DNA from: DAORHV01 sp964434575
GTDB taxonomy: Bacteria; Patescibacteriota; Gracilibacteria; Peribacterales; Peribacteraceae
Length of the DNA: 64,000 nucleotides
Direction of reading: 5' to 3'
Assembly (NCBI GenBank): GCA_964434575.1
Contig: CAYSWB010000002.1
Span: forward strand, 1 to 64,000
This document shows, piece after piece, positions 17,648 through 25,610 of this stretch. The notes below the pieces were generated by a model. It did not search any database, had not been told where the DNA came from, and saw nothing but the letters and a program-made list of their open reading frames with translations. The translations under genes were made by a program, and so were the position numbers. How positions within the stretch are numbered: position 1 is the first letter of the stretch; each line of letters opens with the position of its first letter.

Positions 17648-18982
17648 TTAATTCGTGCCCATGCCGAAGTACTTGAGGCCCGCGGCGCGCACCTCGCGCG
17701 GCTCGTAGACGTTGCGGCCGTCGAACAACAGCTTGCCGTCCATGGTGTCCAGGATCGTGGGCAGATCCACGCCGCGGAACTCGTCCCATTCCGTCAGCAC
17801 GGCCAGCGCGGCGGCGCCCTTCAGGGCGGACTTGGCGTCCTTGCAGAACTCCACCTCCGGCGGCAGCAGCTTCTTCGCGAGCTCCATGGCCACCGGGTCG
17901 TACGCGCGCACCTTGTGTCCGGCCTTCAACAGCGCCGGGATGATGTCCAAACTCGGAGCGTCGCGCATGTCGTCGGTCTTGGGTTTGAAGCTCACGCCCC
18001 ACACCGCGATGACGGACTTTTTCGGGATGTTTTTCAGGATCTTTTCGATGAACCGCTCGCGGGCGCGCTGGTTGATCTTGTCGGTGGACGACACGATGGA
18101 CATGTCCACGCCGTAGTCCTTGGCGGTGACCAGCAGCGCCTTGATGTCTTTGGGGAAGCAGCTGCCGCCGTACCCGATGCCGGCGTGCAGGAAGCGCGGT
18201 CCGATGCGGCCGTCCAGGCCCATGCCGGTGGCGATGGAGCGCACGTCGGCGCCCGCCTTTTCGGCCAGCTCGGCCAGCATGTTGATGAAGCTGATCTTGG
18301 TCGCGAGGAACGCGTTGCTGGCGTACTTCACCACCTCGGCGCTTTCGCGGCTCATGAATACCAGCGGCTTGCCCACGCGGGTGATGGGGCGGTAGAGCTC
18401 CTCCACCATCTTCACGGCGCGGTCGTACTGCGGGTCGTGGTCTGCGGCTTCGCGGTTGATGCCTACCACGATGCGGTCGGGCATGAGGGTATCCGGAACG
18501 GCCATACCCTCGCGCAGGAACTCCGGGTTGCTGATCACGGGCACGCTCACGTCCACGCCGCGCTTCTTCAGGATCGCGGCGATTTTCTCCTCGCACAGTT
18601 TGCCGGTGCCCACCGGCACGGTGGATTTGTTCACGAAGATGATGTCTTTGGTCACGTGTTTGGCCACCGTCTCGGCCACGATGAACACGGCCTTCAGGTC
18701 GGCGCGGTGATCCTTGTCCGGCGGCGTGGCGACGGCGGAGAACACGATGTCCACCAGCGGCAACGCCTCGGTGAGGTCGGTCGTGAAAGAGAGGCGCTTG
18801 GTTTTCAGGTTTTTCACGATCAGCTCCTCCAGCCCCGGCTCGTAAATGGGGCTTTTGCCGCTCTTGAGTTTCTTCACCTTGGCGGCGTCGATGTCGACGC
18901 CGATGACCTCGTGGCCCAACTCGGCGAAACAAGCGGCCGAAACCAGGCCGACGTATCCGGTTCCTACGATTGCGATGCGCAT
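17648..18982 (-). CDS. ugd: UDP-glucose 6-dehydrogenase
   Basis: This 444-residue enzyme matches the usual family length. The NAD domain starts MRIAIVGTGYVGLVSAACFAE. GKSPIYEPGLEEL, NKSTVPVGT and NPEFLREG are substrate and NAD contacts. The catalytic cysteine lies in GYGGSCFPKDIKAL, and WGVSFKPKTDDMRDAPS belongs to the C-terminal UDP-binding domain. It oxidises UDP-glucose twice to UDP-glucuronate, which the downstream epimerase gene product can convert to UDP-galacturonate. TACCCT (18996-18991) lies 8 nt before the ATG. The gene is clearly distinct from the UDP-HexNAc dehydrogenase at 2364. Confidence 0.95.
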   Translation of the reverse strand: MRIAIVGTGYVGLVSAACFAELGHEVIGVDIDAAKVKKLKSGKSPIYEPGLEELIVKNLKTKRLSFTTDLTEALPLVDIVFSAVATPPDKDHRADLKAVFIVAETVAKHVTKDIIFVNKSTVPVGTGKLCEEKIAAILKKRGVDVSVPVISNPEFLREGMAVPDTLMPDRIVVGINREAADHDPQYDRAVKMVEELYRPITRVGKPLVFMSRESAEVVKYASNAFLATKISFINMLAELAEKAGADVRSIATGMGLDGRIGPRFLHAGIGYGGSCFPKDIKALLVTAKDYGVDMSIVSSTDKINQRARERFIEKILKNIPKKSVIAVWGVSFKPKTDDMRDAPSLDIIPALLKAGHKVRAYDPVAMELAKKLLPPEVEFCKDAKSALKGAAALAVLTEWDEFRGVDLPTILDTMDGKLLFDGRNVYEPREVRAAGLKYFGMGTN

Positions 18983-19081
18983 GCCCGCGCAGGGTACCAG
19001 AAAACAGCTTTGGAGTCGCGGGGTTTGTGCATCGCCTCTGCACGGCTATGATCCTGGGCAAGTTTTCCTTCATCCCACCCC

Positions 19082-20023
19082 ATGCGTTTCATCGTCCACG
19101 GTTCCATCGCCTACGACCAGCTGCTCGGCCACGACGGCTCGTTCGTCGACGGCATCGATGCCAAGAACCTGAAGACGCTGTCGGTGGGGTACGTCGCCCA
19201 GCGCTACGCCCGTCACCACGGCGGCACGGCCGCGAACATCGCCTGGAACTTCCGTCTGCTGGGCCACGAGCCGGTGATCGTCGGCACCGTGGGCAACGAC
19301 GGCGGTCCGTACCTGGAACTGCTGCGCGAGCGGGGGATCGAGACCACGTACGTCGAAAGCCTGGCCGACTGCCTGACCGCCACCGCCATCATCGCCACCG
19401 ACAACGCCGCCCACCAGATCACGTTCTTCCATCCGGGCGCCGACGCCAAGGGTACCTTGCCGTCGCTGGTCGATGAAGAGGACGTTGCGTACGCCATCGT
19501 GGCCCCGCGCGATGCCGGACTGATGCTGGCCGCCGCCAAGCAATCGAAGAAAGACGGCATTCCGTTCCTGTTCGATCCGGGCCAGCAGTCGCTGCAGTTC
19601 GGCCGCGACGAGTTCCGCGCAGCCGTCGCCGCCAGCAACGGCCTCATCGTCAACGCCTACGAGTGGGCGCTGGCGACCGCCCGTCTGGAGTGGGACGCAG
19701 CGAAAGTCGTGGAAGCATGCGGACTTTTGGTCGTCACCCAGGGCGAGAGCGGCGCCACGCTCCAGAACCGCGAGGAAGTCGTGCCCATCAAGGCATGCCC
19801 GCCCGACAGACTGGTGAACCCGGTCGGCGCCGGCGACGCGTTCCGCGCCGGACTGCTCATGGGCTTGGCCAAGAAGTGGTCGCTGGAAAACGCCGGACGT
19901 CTGGGGGCGGTGCTCGGCTCGCTGGTGGTCGCGCAGGAAGGCGCGCTTCTGGAATCCCTCGATCTGGACGTGGTGCGCAACAAAGCGCAGGCCGCCTACG
20001 GCGAAGAGTTGCCGAAGTTCTGA
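19082..20023 (+). CDS. PfkB-family sugar/nucleoside kinase, probable adenosine kinase
   Basis: This 313-residue protein has the PfkB signatures: HHGGTAANIAWNFRLLG near the substrate site and NPVGAGDAFRAGLLMG with the catalytic aspartate and anion hole. It lies 74 bp upstream of adenosylhomocysteinase, whose product adenosine must be removed to pull that reaction forward. Adenosine kinase (adenosine to AMP) is therefore the most likely activity, although ribokinase-like alternatives cannot be excluded. The leader has TATGAT about 30 nt upstream and a pyrimidine-rich TTTTCCTTCATCC stretch, without a Shine-Dalgarno site. Confidence 0.85.
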   Translation: MRFIVHGSIAYDQLLGHDGSFVDGIDAKNLKTLSVGYVAQRYARHHGGTAANIAWNFRLLGHEPVIVGTVGNDGGPYLELLRERGIETTYVESLADCLTATAIIATDNAAHQITFFHPGADAKGTLPSLVDEEDVAYAIVAPRDAGLMLAAAKQSKKDGIPFLFDPGQQSLQFGRDEFRAAVAASNGLIVNAYEWALATARLEWDAAKVVEACGLLVVTQGESGATLQNREEVVPIKACPPDRLVNPVGAGDAFRAGLLMGLAKKWSLENAGRLGAVLGSLVVAQEGALLESLDLDVVRNKAQAAYGEELPKF

Positions 20024-20097
20024 TCCGCGCCGCATCAGCGGTTCCTTTGGCCTGCCTTTGCTGGTACGCTCGGCAACGTTTCTTCCGCCTGTTCACC

Positions 20098-21351
20098 ATG
20101 TCGTACGTCAAAGATGCAACGCTCGCCGCTCAGGGCAAGCTGAATATGGAAATCGCCGAGAAGCGCATGGGCGCTCTCATGAAAGTCCACGACCGCTTCG
20201 CCAAAGAGAAGCCGTTCAAGGGGCTGACCATCGGTATGGCGCTGCACGTCACCAAAGAGACGGCCATTCTGGTAAAGACTCTGGTCGCCGGCGGCGCCAA
20301 GGTCGCCATCACCGGCTGCAACCCGCTCTCCACGCAGGATGACATCGCCGCGGCGCTGGCCGAGGAGAAGGACGTCATGGTCTGGGCCTACAAGGGAGAG
20401 AGCAAGGAGGACTACTACAAGTTCCTGAACGCCGTCATCGAGACCAAGCCGAACATCACCATCGACGACGGTTGCGACCTGGTCACCGAGATCCACACCA
20501 AGCACAAGCACCTCATCCCGGGCATGATCGGCGGTTGTGAGGAAACCACCACCGGCATCATCCGCCTGAAGTCCATGGTCCGCGACGGCATGCTCGCCAT
20601 GCCGATGATCGCCGTGAACGACAACAAGACCAAGCACCTGATGGACAACTACTACGGCACCGGCCAGTCCACCTTCGACGGCATCCTGCGCTCCACCAAC
20701 GTGCTGGTGTGCGGCAAGGTCGTCGTGGTGCTCGGTTACGGCAGCTGCGGCAAGGGTGTGGCCATGCGCGCCAAGGGTCTTGGCGCCCAGGTCATCGTCA
20801 CCGAGGTCGACAAGTTCACCGCGCTGCAGGCGGCCATGGACGGCCACCGCGTCATGCCGATGGCAGAGGCCTGCGAGCTGGGCGACATCTTCGTCACCGT
20901 CACCGGAAACTACCACGTCATCCGCTGGGAACACATGGAGAAGATGAAGGACGCCGCCGTGCTGGCGAACTCCGGACACTTCGACAACGAAATCGACATG
21001 GGCACGCTGGAGAAGAAAGCCAGCCGCAAGCGCCGCGTCCGCCACTACCTGGATGAGTACCTCATGAAGAACGGCCGCGTGATCTACGTCGCCGGCGAGG
21101 GCCGCCTGGTGAACCTGGCGTCGGCCGAGGGCCACCCCAGCGAAGTCATGAGCTTGTCGTTCTGCGGCCAGGCGTTGGCTTGCGAGTACCTGGTGAAGAA
21201 CAAGGGCAAGATGAAGAACGAAGTCATCACCCTGCCGCCCGAGATCGACGATTTCATCTCCGGGCTCCAGCTGGACGCCATGGGCATGAGCATCGACACG
21301 CTCACCGCCGAACAGATCAAGTATCTGGGCAGTTGGCAGGAGGGCACCTGA
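20098..21351 (+). CDS. ahcY: Adenosylhomocysteinase
   Basis: This 417-residue enzyme splits S-adenosylhomocysteine into adenosine and homocysteine. The substrate domain includes GCNPLSTQDD and GGCEETTTGIIRLK. The NAD domain carries VVLGYGSCGKGVAMRAKGLGAQV, and HPSEVMSLSFCGQAL lies near the C-terminus. The length matches the shorter archaeal/thermophile form that lacks the C-terminal extension ending in KPDHYRY. It follows a probable adenosine kinase, and together they recycle the by-product of the many SAM methyltransferases. The leader is pyrimidine-rich (TTTCTTCCGCC, TTCACC) and has TACGCT about 25 nt upstream. Confidence 0.96.
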   Translation: MSYVKDATLAAQGKLNMEIAEKRMGALMKVHDRFAKEKPFKGLTIGMALHVTKETAILVKTLVAGGAKVAITGCNPLSTQDDIAAALAEEKDVMVWAYKGESKEDYYKFLNAVIETKPNITIDDGCDLVTEIHTKHKHLIPGMIGGCEETTTGIIRLKSMVRDGMLAMPMIAVNDNKTKHLMDNYYGTGQSTFDGILRSTNVLVCGKVVVVLGYGSCGKGVAMRAKGLGAQVIVTEVDKFTALQAAMDGHRVMPMAEACELGDIFVTVTGNYHVIRWEHMEKMKDAAVLANSGHFDNEIDMGTLEKKASRKRRVRHYLDEYLMKNGRVIYVAGEGRLVNLASAEGHPSEVMSLSFCGQALACEYLVKNKGKMKNEVITLPPEIDDFISGLQLDAMGMSIDTLTAEQIKYLGSWQEGT

Positions 21352-21424
21352 GGCGCCTCTGAACCGTTGAAGACCAGCGGAAATCTTGCTTTTTCGTCCA
21401 AAGCGGATTTCACTGGTCCCTTCC

Positions 21425-22519
21425 ATGAACTCCCCGGAACCACCACAGCTCGATCCGTTCCAAGTGGTCCGCGGCGCGGTGGCCGAAGCCGTGCTGCAAA
21501 GCGGCGGCCTGCCGGAGGTCCCGTTCGACCGCCGCAATCCCGACGCGTATCTGCCGGCCGTGGAACTGCATCTGCAGACCGAGCTGCGCCCGCGCGTCGA
21601 GCGCTGGATCCGCGACTGCATGCCCGACGAGACGTTCCGGACCATGCACGGGCTGGTCGGGCGCTACAACGAACTGCTGGCGCGGCATGCCGGCGAACGG
21701 ATGACGAACAGTGACTTCTACCCGGGCCGCCCGCCCATGGATCCGTTCGATGCCATGCAGCATGTCATTCATATGGATGACGACGTGCGCCGAGCAGCGA
21801 CGCTGGGGGAATACGGGCGCGTGGCCGAACTGGGCGGGCCGGCCGCATCGCTGGACGCCGTGCGCGCCGTGTATATCCGCATGCTTACCGATACGCGCAT
21901 CGGCCTGTCGCAGATCTGCATGCCGACCGCGAAGGACTGGGGAACCGAGCACAACCTGCACTGGCAGCGCATCGGCCACACGCAGCTCCAGTTGCTGCCG
22001 TTCGCGTACCGTCACATGGAAGAGTTCGTGGCCAGGCATATGGTCCAAGGTCCGGTGACCGATTTGCCGACCCACTCCATCCACGACCGGCCGCCGGTGC
22101 CGGAATCGAGTTCGACCCTGCTGCGCGACTCCTTCCTGGAGCGCGACCGTTTCGTCGGGCAGATCGCCGCCATGCGACGGCGCGCCGAACGCGTGCTCGA
22201 GGAATACCGCGAACATATCGCGACCGATGCCAAGCGCACCGGGTTGGGCCGGGTCATCATGTCGTATGCCTGTCCGTTCCCGGTCGATGATTGCCGCACG
22301 TTGGCCCGCATGTTGCGCCAGGAACAGTGCCTGGACGCCGCGGAGACGCGCGTGCGTGCCATCCACGAGGGCTGGCGGCAGGCATTGCAGTTGCAGGCGC
22401 AGCCCCATGCCGAGCAGGTCAGACAGTCCTATATGGCCGTTTATAGCCAGCTGCGGCCGTTTTCGGACCTACTGGAGCGCCTGTGCGAGACGATCTTCGA
22501 CGGCTACGAAGGAAAGTAG
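21425..22519 (+). CDS. Uncharacterised soluble protein
   Basis: This 364-residue protein starts MNSPEPPQLDPFQVVRG. I do not recognise a family. It is mostly helical, rich in Arg, Glu and His, and has no signal peptide or membrane segment. Arg-rich helices near the C-terminus (AAMRRRAERVLEEYREHI) precede a cysteine-containing segment. An in-frame TTG upstream at 21386 exists, but the ATG after TCCCTTCC is preferred. In style it resembles the other unassigned proteins at 10562, 32374 and 36568, which may be lineage-specific. Confidence 0.7.
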   Translation: MNSPEPPQLDPFQVVRGAVAEAVLQSGGLPEVPFDRRNPDAYLPAVELHLQTELRPRVERWIRDCMPDETFRTMHGLVGRYNELLARHAGERMTNSDFYPGRPPMDPFDAMQHVIHMDDDVRRAATLGEYGRVAELGGPAASLDAVRAVYIRMLTDTRIGLSQICMPTAKDWGTEHNLHWQRIGHTQLQLLPFAYRHMEEFVARHMVQGPVTDLPTHSIHDRPPVPESSSTLLRDSFLERDRFVGQIAAMRRRAERVLEEYREHIATDAKRTGLGRVIMSYACPFPVDDCRTLARMLRQEQCLDAAETRVRAIHEGWRQALQLQAQPHAEQVRQSYMAVYSQLRPFSDLLERLCETIFDGYEGK

Positions 22520-22567
22520 ACTTTTCAGCTTAAGGAAGCCTTGGCCGCGGCATGCACCCCCAATTCC

Positions 22568-22595
22568 TTGTTGGCGGGCTTGCTTTCCTTACAAT
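22568..22595 (+). promoter_or_regulatory. Promoter of the structured-leader gene at 22815
   Basis: TTGTTG (22568-22573), a 16-bp spacer and TACAAT (22590-22595) predict transcription from about 22602. That leaves a leader of about 210 nt, far longer than for other genes in the window. The palindrome at 22605-22630 begins a few bases after the start site. Confidence 0.6.
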
Positions 22596-22604
22596 CCTCC
22601 CGTC

Positions 22605-22630
22605 ATTTGTACCACTATGTTGGTACAAAT
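22605..22630. promoter_or_regulatory. Perfect 10-bp palindrome, probable operator
   Basis: ATTTGTACCA and TGGTACAAAT are exact reverse complements separated by the 6-nt CTATGT. The site starts just downstream of the predicted transcription start, where a bound repressor would block elongation. The alternative is an RNA hairpin at the 5' end of the leader. The half-site TTTGTAC recurs at 22649. Confidence 0.6.
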
Positions 22631-22648
22631 TGCTCCTTCGCACCATCG

Positions 22649-22661
22649 TTTGTACGACAAA
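22649..22661. promoter_or_regulatory. Second, shorter dyad sharing the TTTGTAC half-site
   Basis: TTTGT-ACG-ACAAA is a 5-bp dyad. Its left half repeats TTTGTAC of the palindrome at 22605-22630, 43 bp further on (about four helical turns). Two spaced sites fit cooperative binding by one regulator. This is an inference. Confidence 0.4.
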
Positions 22662-22664
22662 GAA

Positions 22665-22766
22665 CGCGCTCTTGATCGAGTGCGCGTGTTGTCCGGCCCC
22701 GGGATTGGGGCGGACAGATCGGATGTCACCCCGCGGGGTGCTCTGATTGCGGGAATGGATCCCGCA
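22665..22766 (+). other. Leader with four consecutive hairpins
   Basis: Stems are visible at 22665-22684 (7 bp, one G-U pair, loop TTGATC), 22690-22716 (TGTCCG and CCCC pairing with GGGG and CGGACA), 22727-22740 (palindrome CACCCCG/CGGGGTG) and 22748-22766 (TGCGGGA/TCCCGCA). They fill the leader between the operator and the Shine-Dalgarno site of the gene at 22815. I cannot match them to a known riboswitch family. Confidence 0.5.
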
Positions 22767-22814
22767 CATGTGCCCGACAGGGCGCCGTTTACCCCATCAG
22801 AGGAGACCGAGACC

Positions 22815-23486
22815 GTGAAGACGCACATCACCCCCAACCCCGTCGCCGACAGCAACACCTCCGTGGCCGAGCAGCTCGCGAAGCTCCGCCGCCTGTCGCG
22901 CGGCTTCGACCCGGCCATCGAGGAGTCCGCCGCCGCCTACTGGGCGGCGGACGACGAGATGACCGCGCTGCTCGAGCGCTACCACGAACTGAAGTGCCAG
23001 CGCGACGCCGCCGAAGCCCGCCACAAGCTGGAGACCGAGCAGAAGGCCGAGATCGACGCCGAGGCCGACGTCCTGCAGCAGTACATCGACGACCTCGAGG
23101 CCAGCGTCAAGTGCCGCGACGCCGGGCACAAGTCCCGCCGCAAGCACAAGAAGTTCCAGCGCCGCGCGGCGTGTCAGCACCGCGCCAATGGTTTGGCCAG
23201 CCTGTCCGACGCCACCCACGTCATGTTGGTGCTGAAGGGCCGCCGCAAGGCGCGCCGCGACCGCGACTACGACAAGGGCACCGACCGGCCGGCGCGCAAG
23301 CGCCGGGTGTCGGAGCGGGGCCTCAACCCCGCCGAGATCCTGCCCCTGCCGGTGAAGCGCCGCGAACGCGCGACCTACTACGCGGAACTGGAAGAGTCGC
23401 GCCGGATCGCGACCATCGCGGCCTGCACCGACCCCGCGCTGGTCGCCGCCAACCTGAACGGCGAGTGCCACGACCACTACGCGTGA
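22815..23486 (+). CDS. Uncharacterised coiled-coil protein with a basic central region
   Basis: This 223-residue protein starts at GTG (VKTHITPNP), 9 nt after AGAGGAG, a clear Shine-Dalgarno site. Residues 45-105 form a strongly predicted charged coiled coil (ALLERYHELKCQRDAAEARH). They are followed by a very basic stretch (KSRRKHKKFQRRAACQHR) that could bind nucleic acid. I do not recognise a family. It stands alone between an orphan gene and tRNA-Ser, with a long structured leader, a palindromic operator and a long 3' stem-loop. Its start codon, leader and control are all unlike those of its neighbours. Confidence 0.7.
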   Translation: MKTHITPNPVADSNTSVAEQLAKLRRLSRGFDPAIEESAAAYWAADDEMTALLERYHELKCQRDAAEARHKLETEQKAEIDAEADVLQQYIDDLEASVKCRDAGHKSRRKHKKFQRRAACQHRANGLASLSDATHVMLVLKGRRKARRDRDYDKGTDRPARKRRVSERGLNPAEILPLPVKRRERATYYAELEESRRIATIAACTDPALVAANLNGECHDHYA

Positions 23487-23546
23487 ACCGTTCCGGCCCG
23501 GACCAAGTGTGACTCGCGTCATTTCCCATCTCCTATCACCCTTTGA

Positions 23547-23601
23547 TGGACCTCCGCCCTCTCCGACTGCACGCGAGTGTAGTTGGGGAGGGTGGGATCC
23601 A
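23547..23601 (+). other. Long near-perfect stem-loop with GCGA tetraloop
   Basis: A 26-nt arm (23547-23572) and a 25-nt arm (23577-23601) fold back into about 24 pairs, with a few G-U pairs and a small bulge. The hairpin is capped by GCGA, a GNRA tetraloop. It lies 60 bp after the stop at 23486 and 116 bp before tRNA-Ser. No T-run follows directly, so it may be a 3'-UTR stability element, a factor-assisted terminator or part of a small RNA. Confidence 0.6.
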
Positions 23602-23698
23602 CGTTCGAGATCGCGTTCTTCGTCGCCACACTCACGAAAGGAGGTTTTCGCTTTTTTGCATGTGCGCAAGCGGGCTAGGACGCCGGAGCGAATATTGC

Positions 23699-23704
23699 TA
23701 CACT
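23699..23704 (+). promoter_or_regulatory. -10 element of tRNA-Ser
   Basis: TACACT lies 13 nt before the 5' end of the tRNA, so transcription would start about 6-7 nt upstream of the mature end. No clear -35 hexamer is visible. Confidence 0.5.
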
Positions 23705-23717
23705 CTGGCTCCGCCAC

Positions 23718-23809
<92 letters not shown>

Positions 23810-23821
23810 TTGGCGTGCCCG

Positions 23822-24949
23822 CTAGTCCGCCTTCTTGCCGTCCAGAGCCTCGCGCTTCAGCTCGGCTTCGATGAACGGATCCAAGTCGCCGTCCAGCACG
23901 CCGGTGGTGTCGCTGGTTTCCAGGTTCGTGCGCAGGTCCTTCACCATCTGGTACGGGTGCAACACATAGCTGCGGATCTGGCTGCCGAAGTCGGCGGACA
24001 CGTGCGAGCCCTTCAGCCGCTTGCGCTCGGCCTCCTCTTCGTCGTGGCGTTTCTGCAGCAGTTTCGCCTTCAGCATCTGCATGGCGCGCTCGCGGTTCTG
24101 CAGCTGCGAGCGCTCGTTCTGACATGCCACCACGATGCCGGTGGGCAGGTGGGTCATGCGCACGGCGCTGTCGGTTTTGTTCACGTGCTGGCCGCCCGCA
24201 CCGCCGGAGCGGTAGGTGTCGATGCGCAGATCCTCGGATTTGATTTCCACATCCTGTTGGAATTCACTCATGTCGGGAAGCACTTCCACCAGCGCGAACG
24301 ATGTCTGGCGGATGTCTTTGGCGCCGAACGGCGACAGGCGCACCAGGCGGTGCGTGCCGCGCTCGCATTTCAGGTGGCCGTACGGCGCGTCGCCCGAAAT
24401 ATGGATGGTCGTCGATTTGAGTCCGGCTTCCTGGCCCGGGGTCAGTTCCACGATTTCGGTCTTCCACTCGCGGCGTTCCGCGTAGCGCAGGTACATGCGC
24501 TGCAGCATGGCCGCCCAGTCCTGGGCGTCGGTGCCGCCGGCGCCGCTGGAGATGGTGAGGTAGGCGCTGCCCAGGTCGTACTTGCCGCTCAAATACAGCA
24601 CGCGCTCCGCCTTGGCCCACTCGTGGAACAAGCGGTGGTATTCCTTCTCCAGCATCGGCAGGTCGTCCGCGTGCGACACCTTCGCCACGTCGTGCAGGTC
24701 GGTGGTTTCCTGCAACAACTTGTCCACCGGCTCCAGTTGCTTCTTGAGCGACTTCAGTTTGCCGAACAGCCCCTGGGCCCGGCGGTGGTCGTTCCAGATG
24801 TCCGCGGCCGAGGTTTCCTGTTCCAGCTCCGCGATCTGCTGCGGCACGCCGCGCGCCTCCAGCGAGTCACGTCCCAACTTCACCGCCGACAGCAGTTCTT
24901 CGAGCTTATGGAGCAGTTCGTCCACGTCGGAAAGGGGGTAGGAGTCCAA
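23822..24949 (-). CDS. prfB: Peptide chain release factor 2
   Basis: RF2 terminates translation at UGA and UAA. The GGQ peptidyl-hydrolysis loop lies in YRSGGAGGQHVNKTDSAVRMTH. The middle domain contains SSGAGGTDAQDW, and the SPF recognition region is HRLVRLSPFGAKD. There is no in-frame ATG near the expected N-terminus. TTG at 24949 (LDSYPLSDVDELL) or GTG at 24925 (VDELLHKL) gives 375 or 367 residues, matching the usual 365 or so. No internal UGA frameshift site is visible. The gene diverges from the PilN-like gene at 25014. Confidence 0.93.
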   Translation of the reverse strand: MDSYPLSDVDELLHKLEELLSAVKLGRDSLEARGVPQQIAELEQETSAADIWNDHRRAQGLFGKLKSLKKQLEPVDKLLQETTDLHDVAKVSHADDLPMLEKEYHRLFHEWAKAERVLYLSGKYDLGSAYLTISSGAGGTDAQDWAAMLQRMYLRYAERREWKTEIVELTPGQEAGLKSTTIHISGDAPYGHLKCERGTHRLVRLSPFGAKDIRQTSFALVEVLPDMSEFQQDVEIKSEDLRIDTYRSGGAGGQHVNKTDSAVRMTHLPTGIVVACQNERSQLQNRERAMQMLKAKLLQKRHDEEEAERKRLKGSHVSADFGSQIRSYVLHPYQMVKDLRTNLETSDTTGVLDGDLDPFIEAELKREALDGKKAD

Positions 24950-25013
24950 AAAAACCTGGTATTTCCAGCATAGCGGAACAGTCCGTTTTCTGCTACAATA
25001 GGGAGAAAACCCC

Positions 25014-25610
25014 ATGTCCACCAAACAGACCCCCGCCGCTTTCGCCGCCATCGACCGCATGGCCGTGCCCGTGTTCGTGTTCGGCGTCGTGTTCGCCGGA
25101 GCCATGATGGGCCTGACGTACCTGACGTCGCCGGACAGGTTTCCGGTGCGCATCGGCGACAAGGTCGTGAAACTGCAGGACCTGGCCGACGAGGAAATGG
25201 CACTGAAGTCGAGCGAGGAAAAATTGATGGCCGCCCGCAAAGAGCTCGATGAACAGGTTCCCACGCCCGTGCTGCGGCAGATTTCCGAGCTGCGCCAGCG
25301 CAACGCCGACGTGGGTCACGCCATGCAGGCCGTGGACGAGATCCGCAAGAGCTTCGCCCTCACCGGCGACAGCCCGGTCGTCATCCACCGCACGTGGTAC
25401 AGCCGCGCCGAAGGCCGTCTGGCCATCGCCGGCGAAGTGCGCGATCCGGCCGGCCGCTCCATGCACATCCTCGCGTCGTTCGTGGACAACCTACGCTCCG
25501 CGGATTCGTTCGCGAGCGTCTCCGAGCCCGAATACGTCCAGTCCGAAACGGCCGACGGCCTCGTCGTCTCGCCATTCGCCATCTCCCTCTCGCTGCATCA
25601 TGGCGGCTAG
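25014..25610 (+). CDS. Bitopic membrane protein with PilN/PilO-like architecture
   Basis: This 198-residue protein has a short cytoplasmic N-terminus, one membrane helix (VFVFGVVFAGAMMGLTYL), a coiled-coil segment (residues 60-100, EEKLMAARKELDEQV) and a C-terminal alpha/beta domain. This is the layout of PilN/PilO proteins of type IV pili and type II secretion. No PilM, PilQ or pilin gene is nearby, so the assignment rests on architecture only. AGGGAG precedes the ATG and TACAAT lies 14 nt upstream. The 3' end overlaps the next gene by 11 bp. Confidence 0.65.
   Translation: MSTKQTPAAFAAIDRMAVPVFVFGVVFAGAMMGLTYLTSPDRFPVRIGDKVVKLQDLADEEMALKSSEEKLMAARKELDEQVPTPVLRQISELRQRNADVGHAMQAVDEIRKSFALTGDSPVVIHRTWYSRAEGRLAIAGEVRDPAGRSMHILASFVDNLRSADSFASVSEPEYVQSETADGLVVSPFAISLSLHHGG

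Noticed and set aside
16626..19073. A very long minus-strand open frame spanning the epimerase and the UDP-glucose dehydrogenase.
   Set aside because: Only its last 315 codons encode a recognisable protein. The upstream part is a shifted reading of ugd, rich in Arg and Gly, and the leaderless promoter at 17581 marks the true start.
24901..24975. Programmed frameshift of the classical RF2 type.
   Set aside because: There is no CTT-TGA site in the expected place, and the alternative frame ends in TAA. An unusual start codon is simpler.
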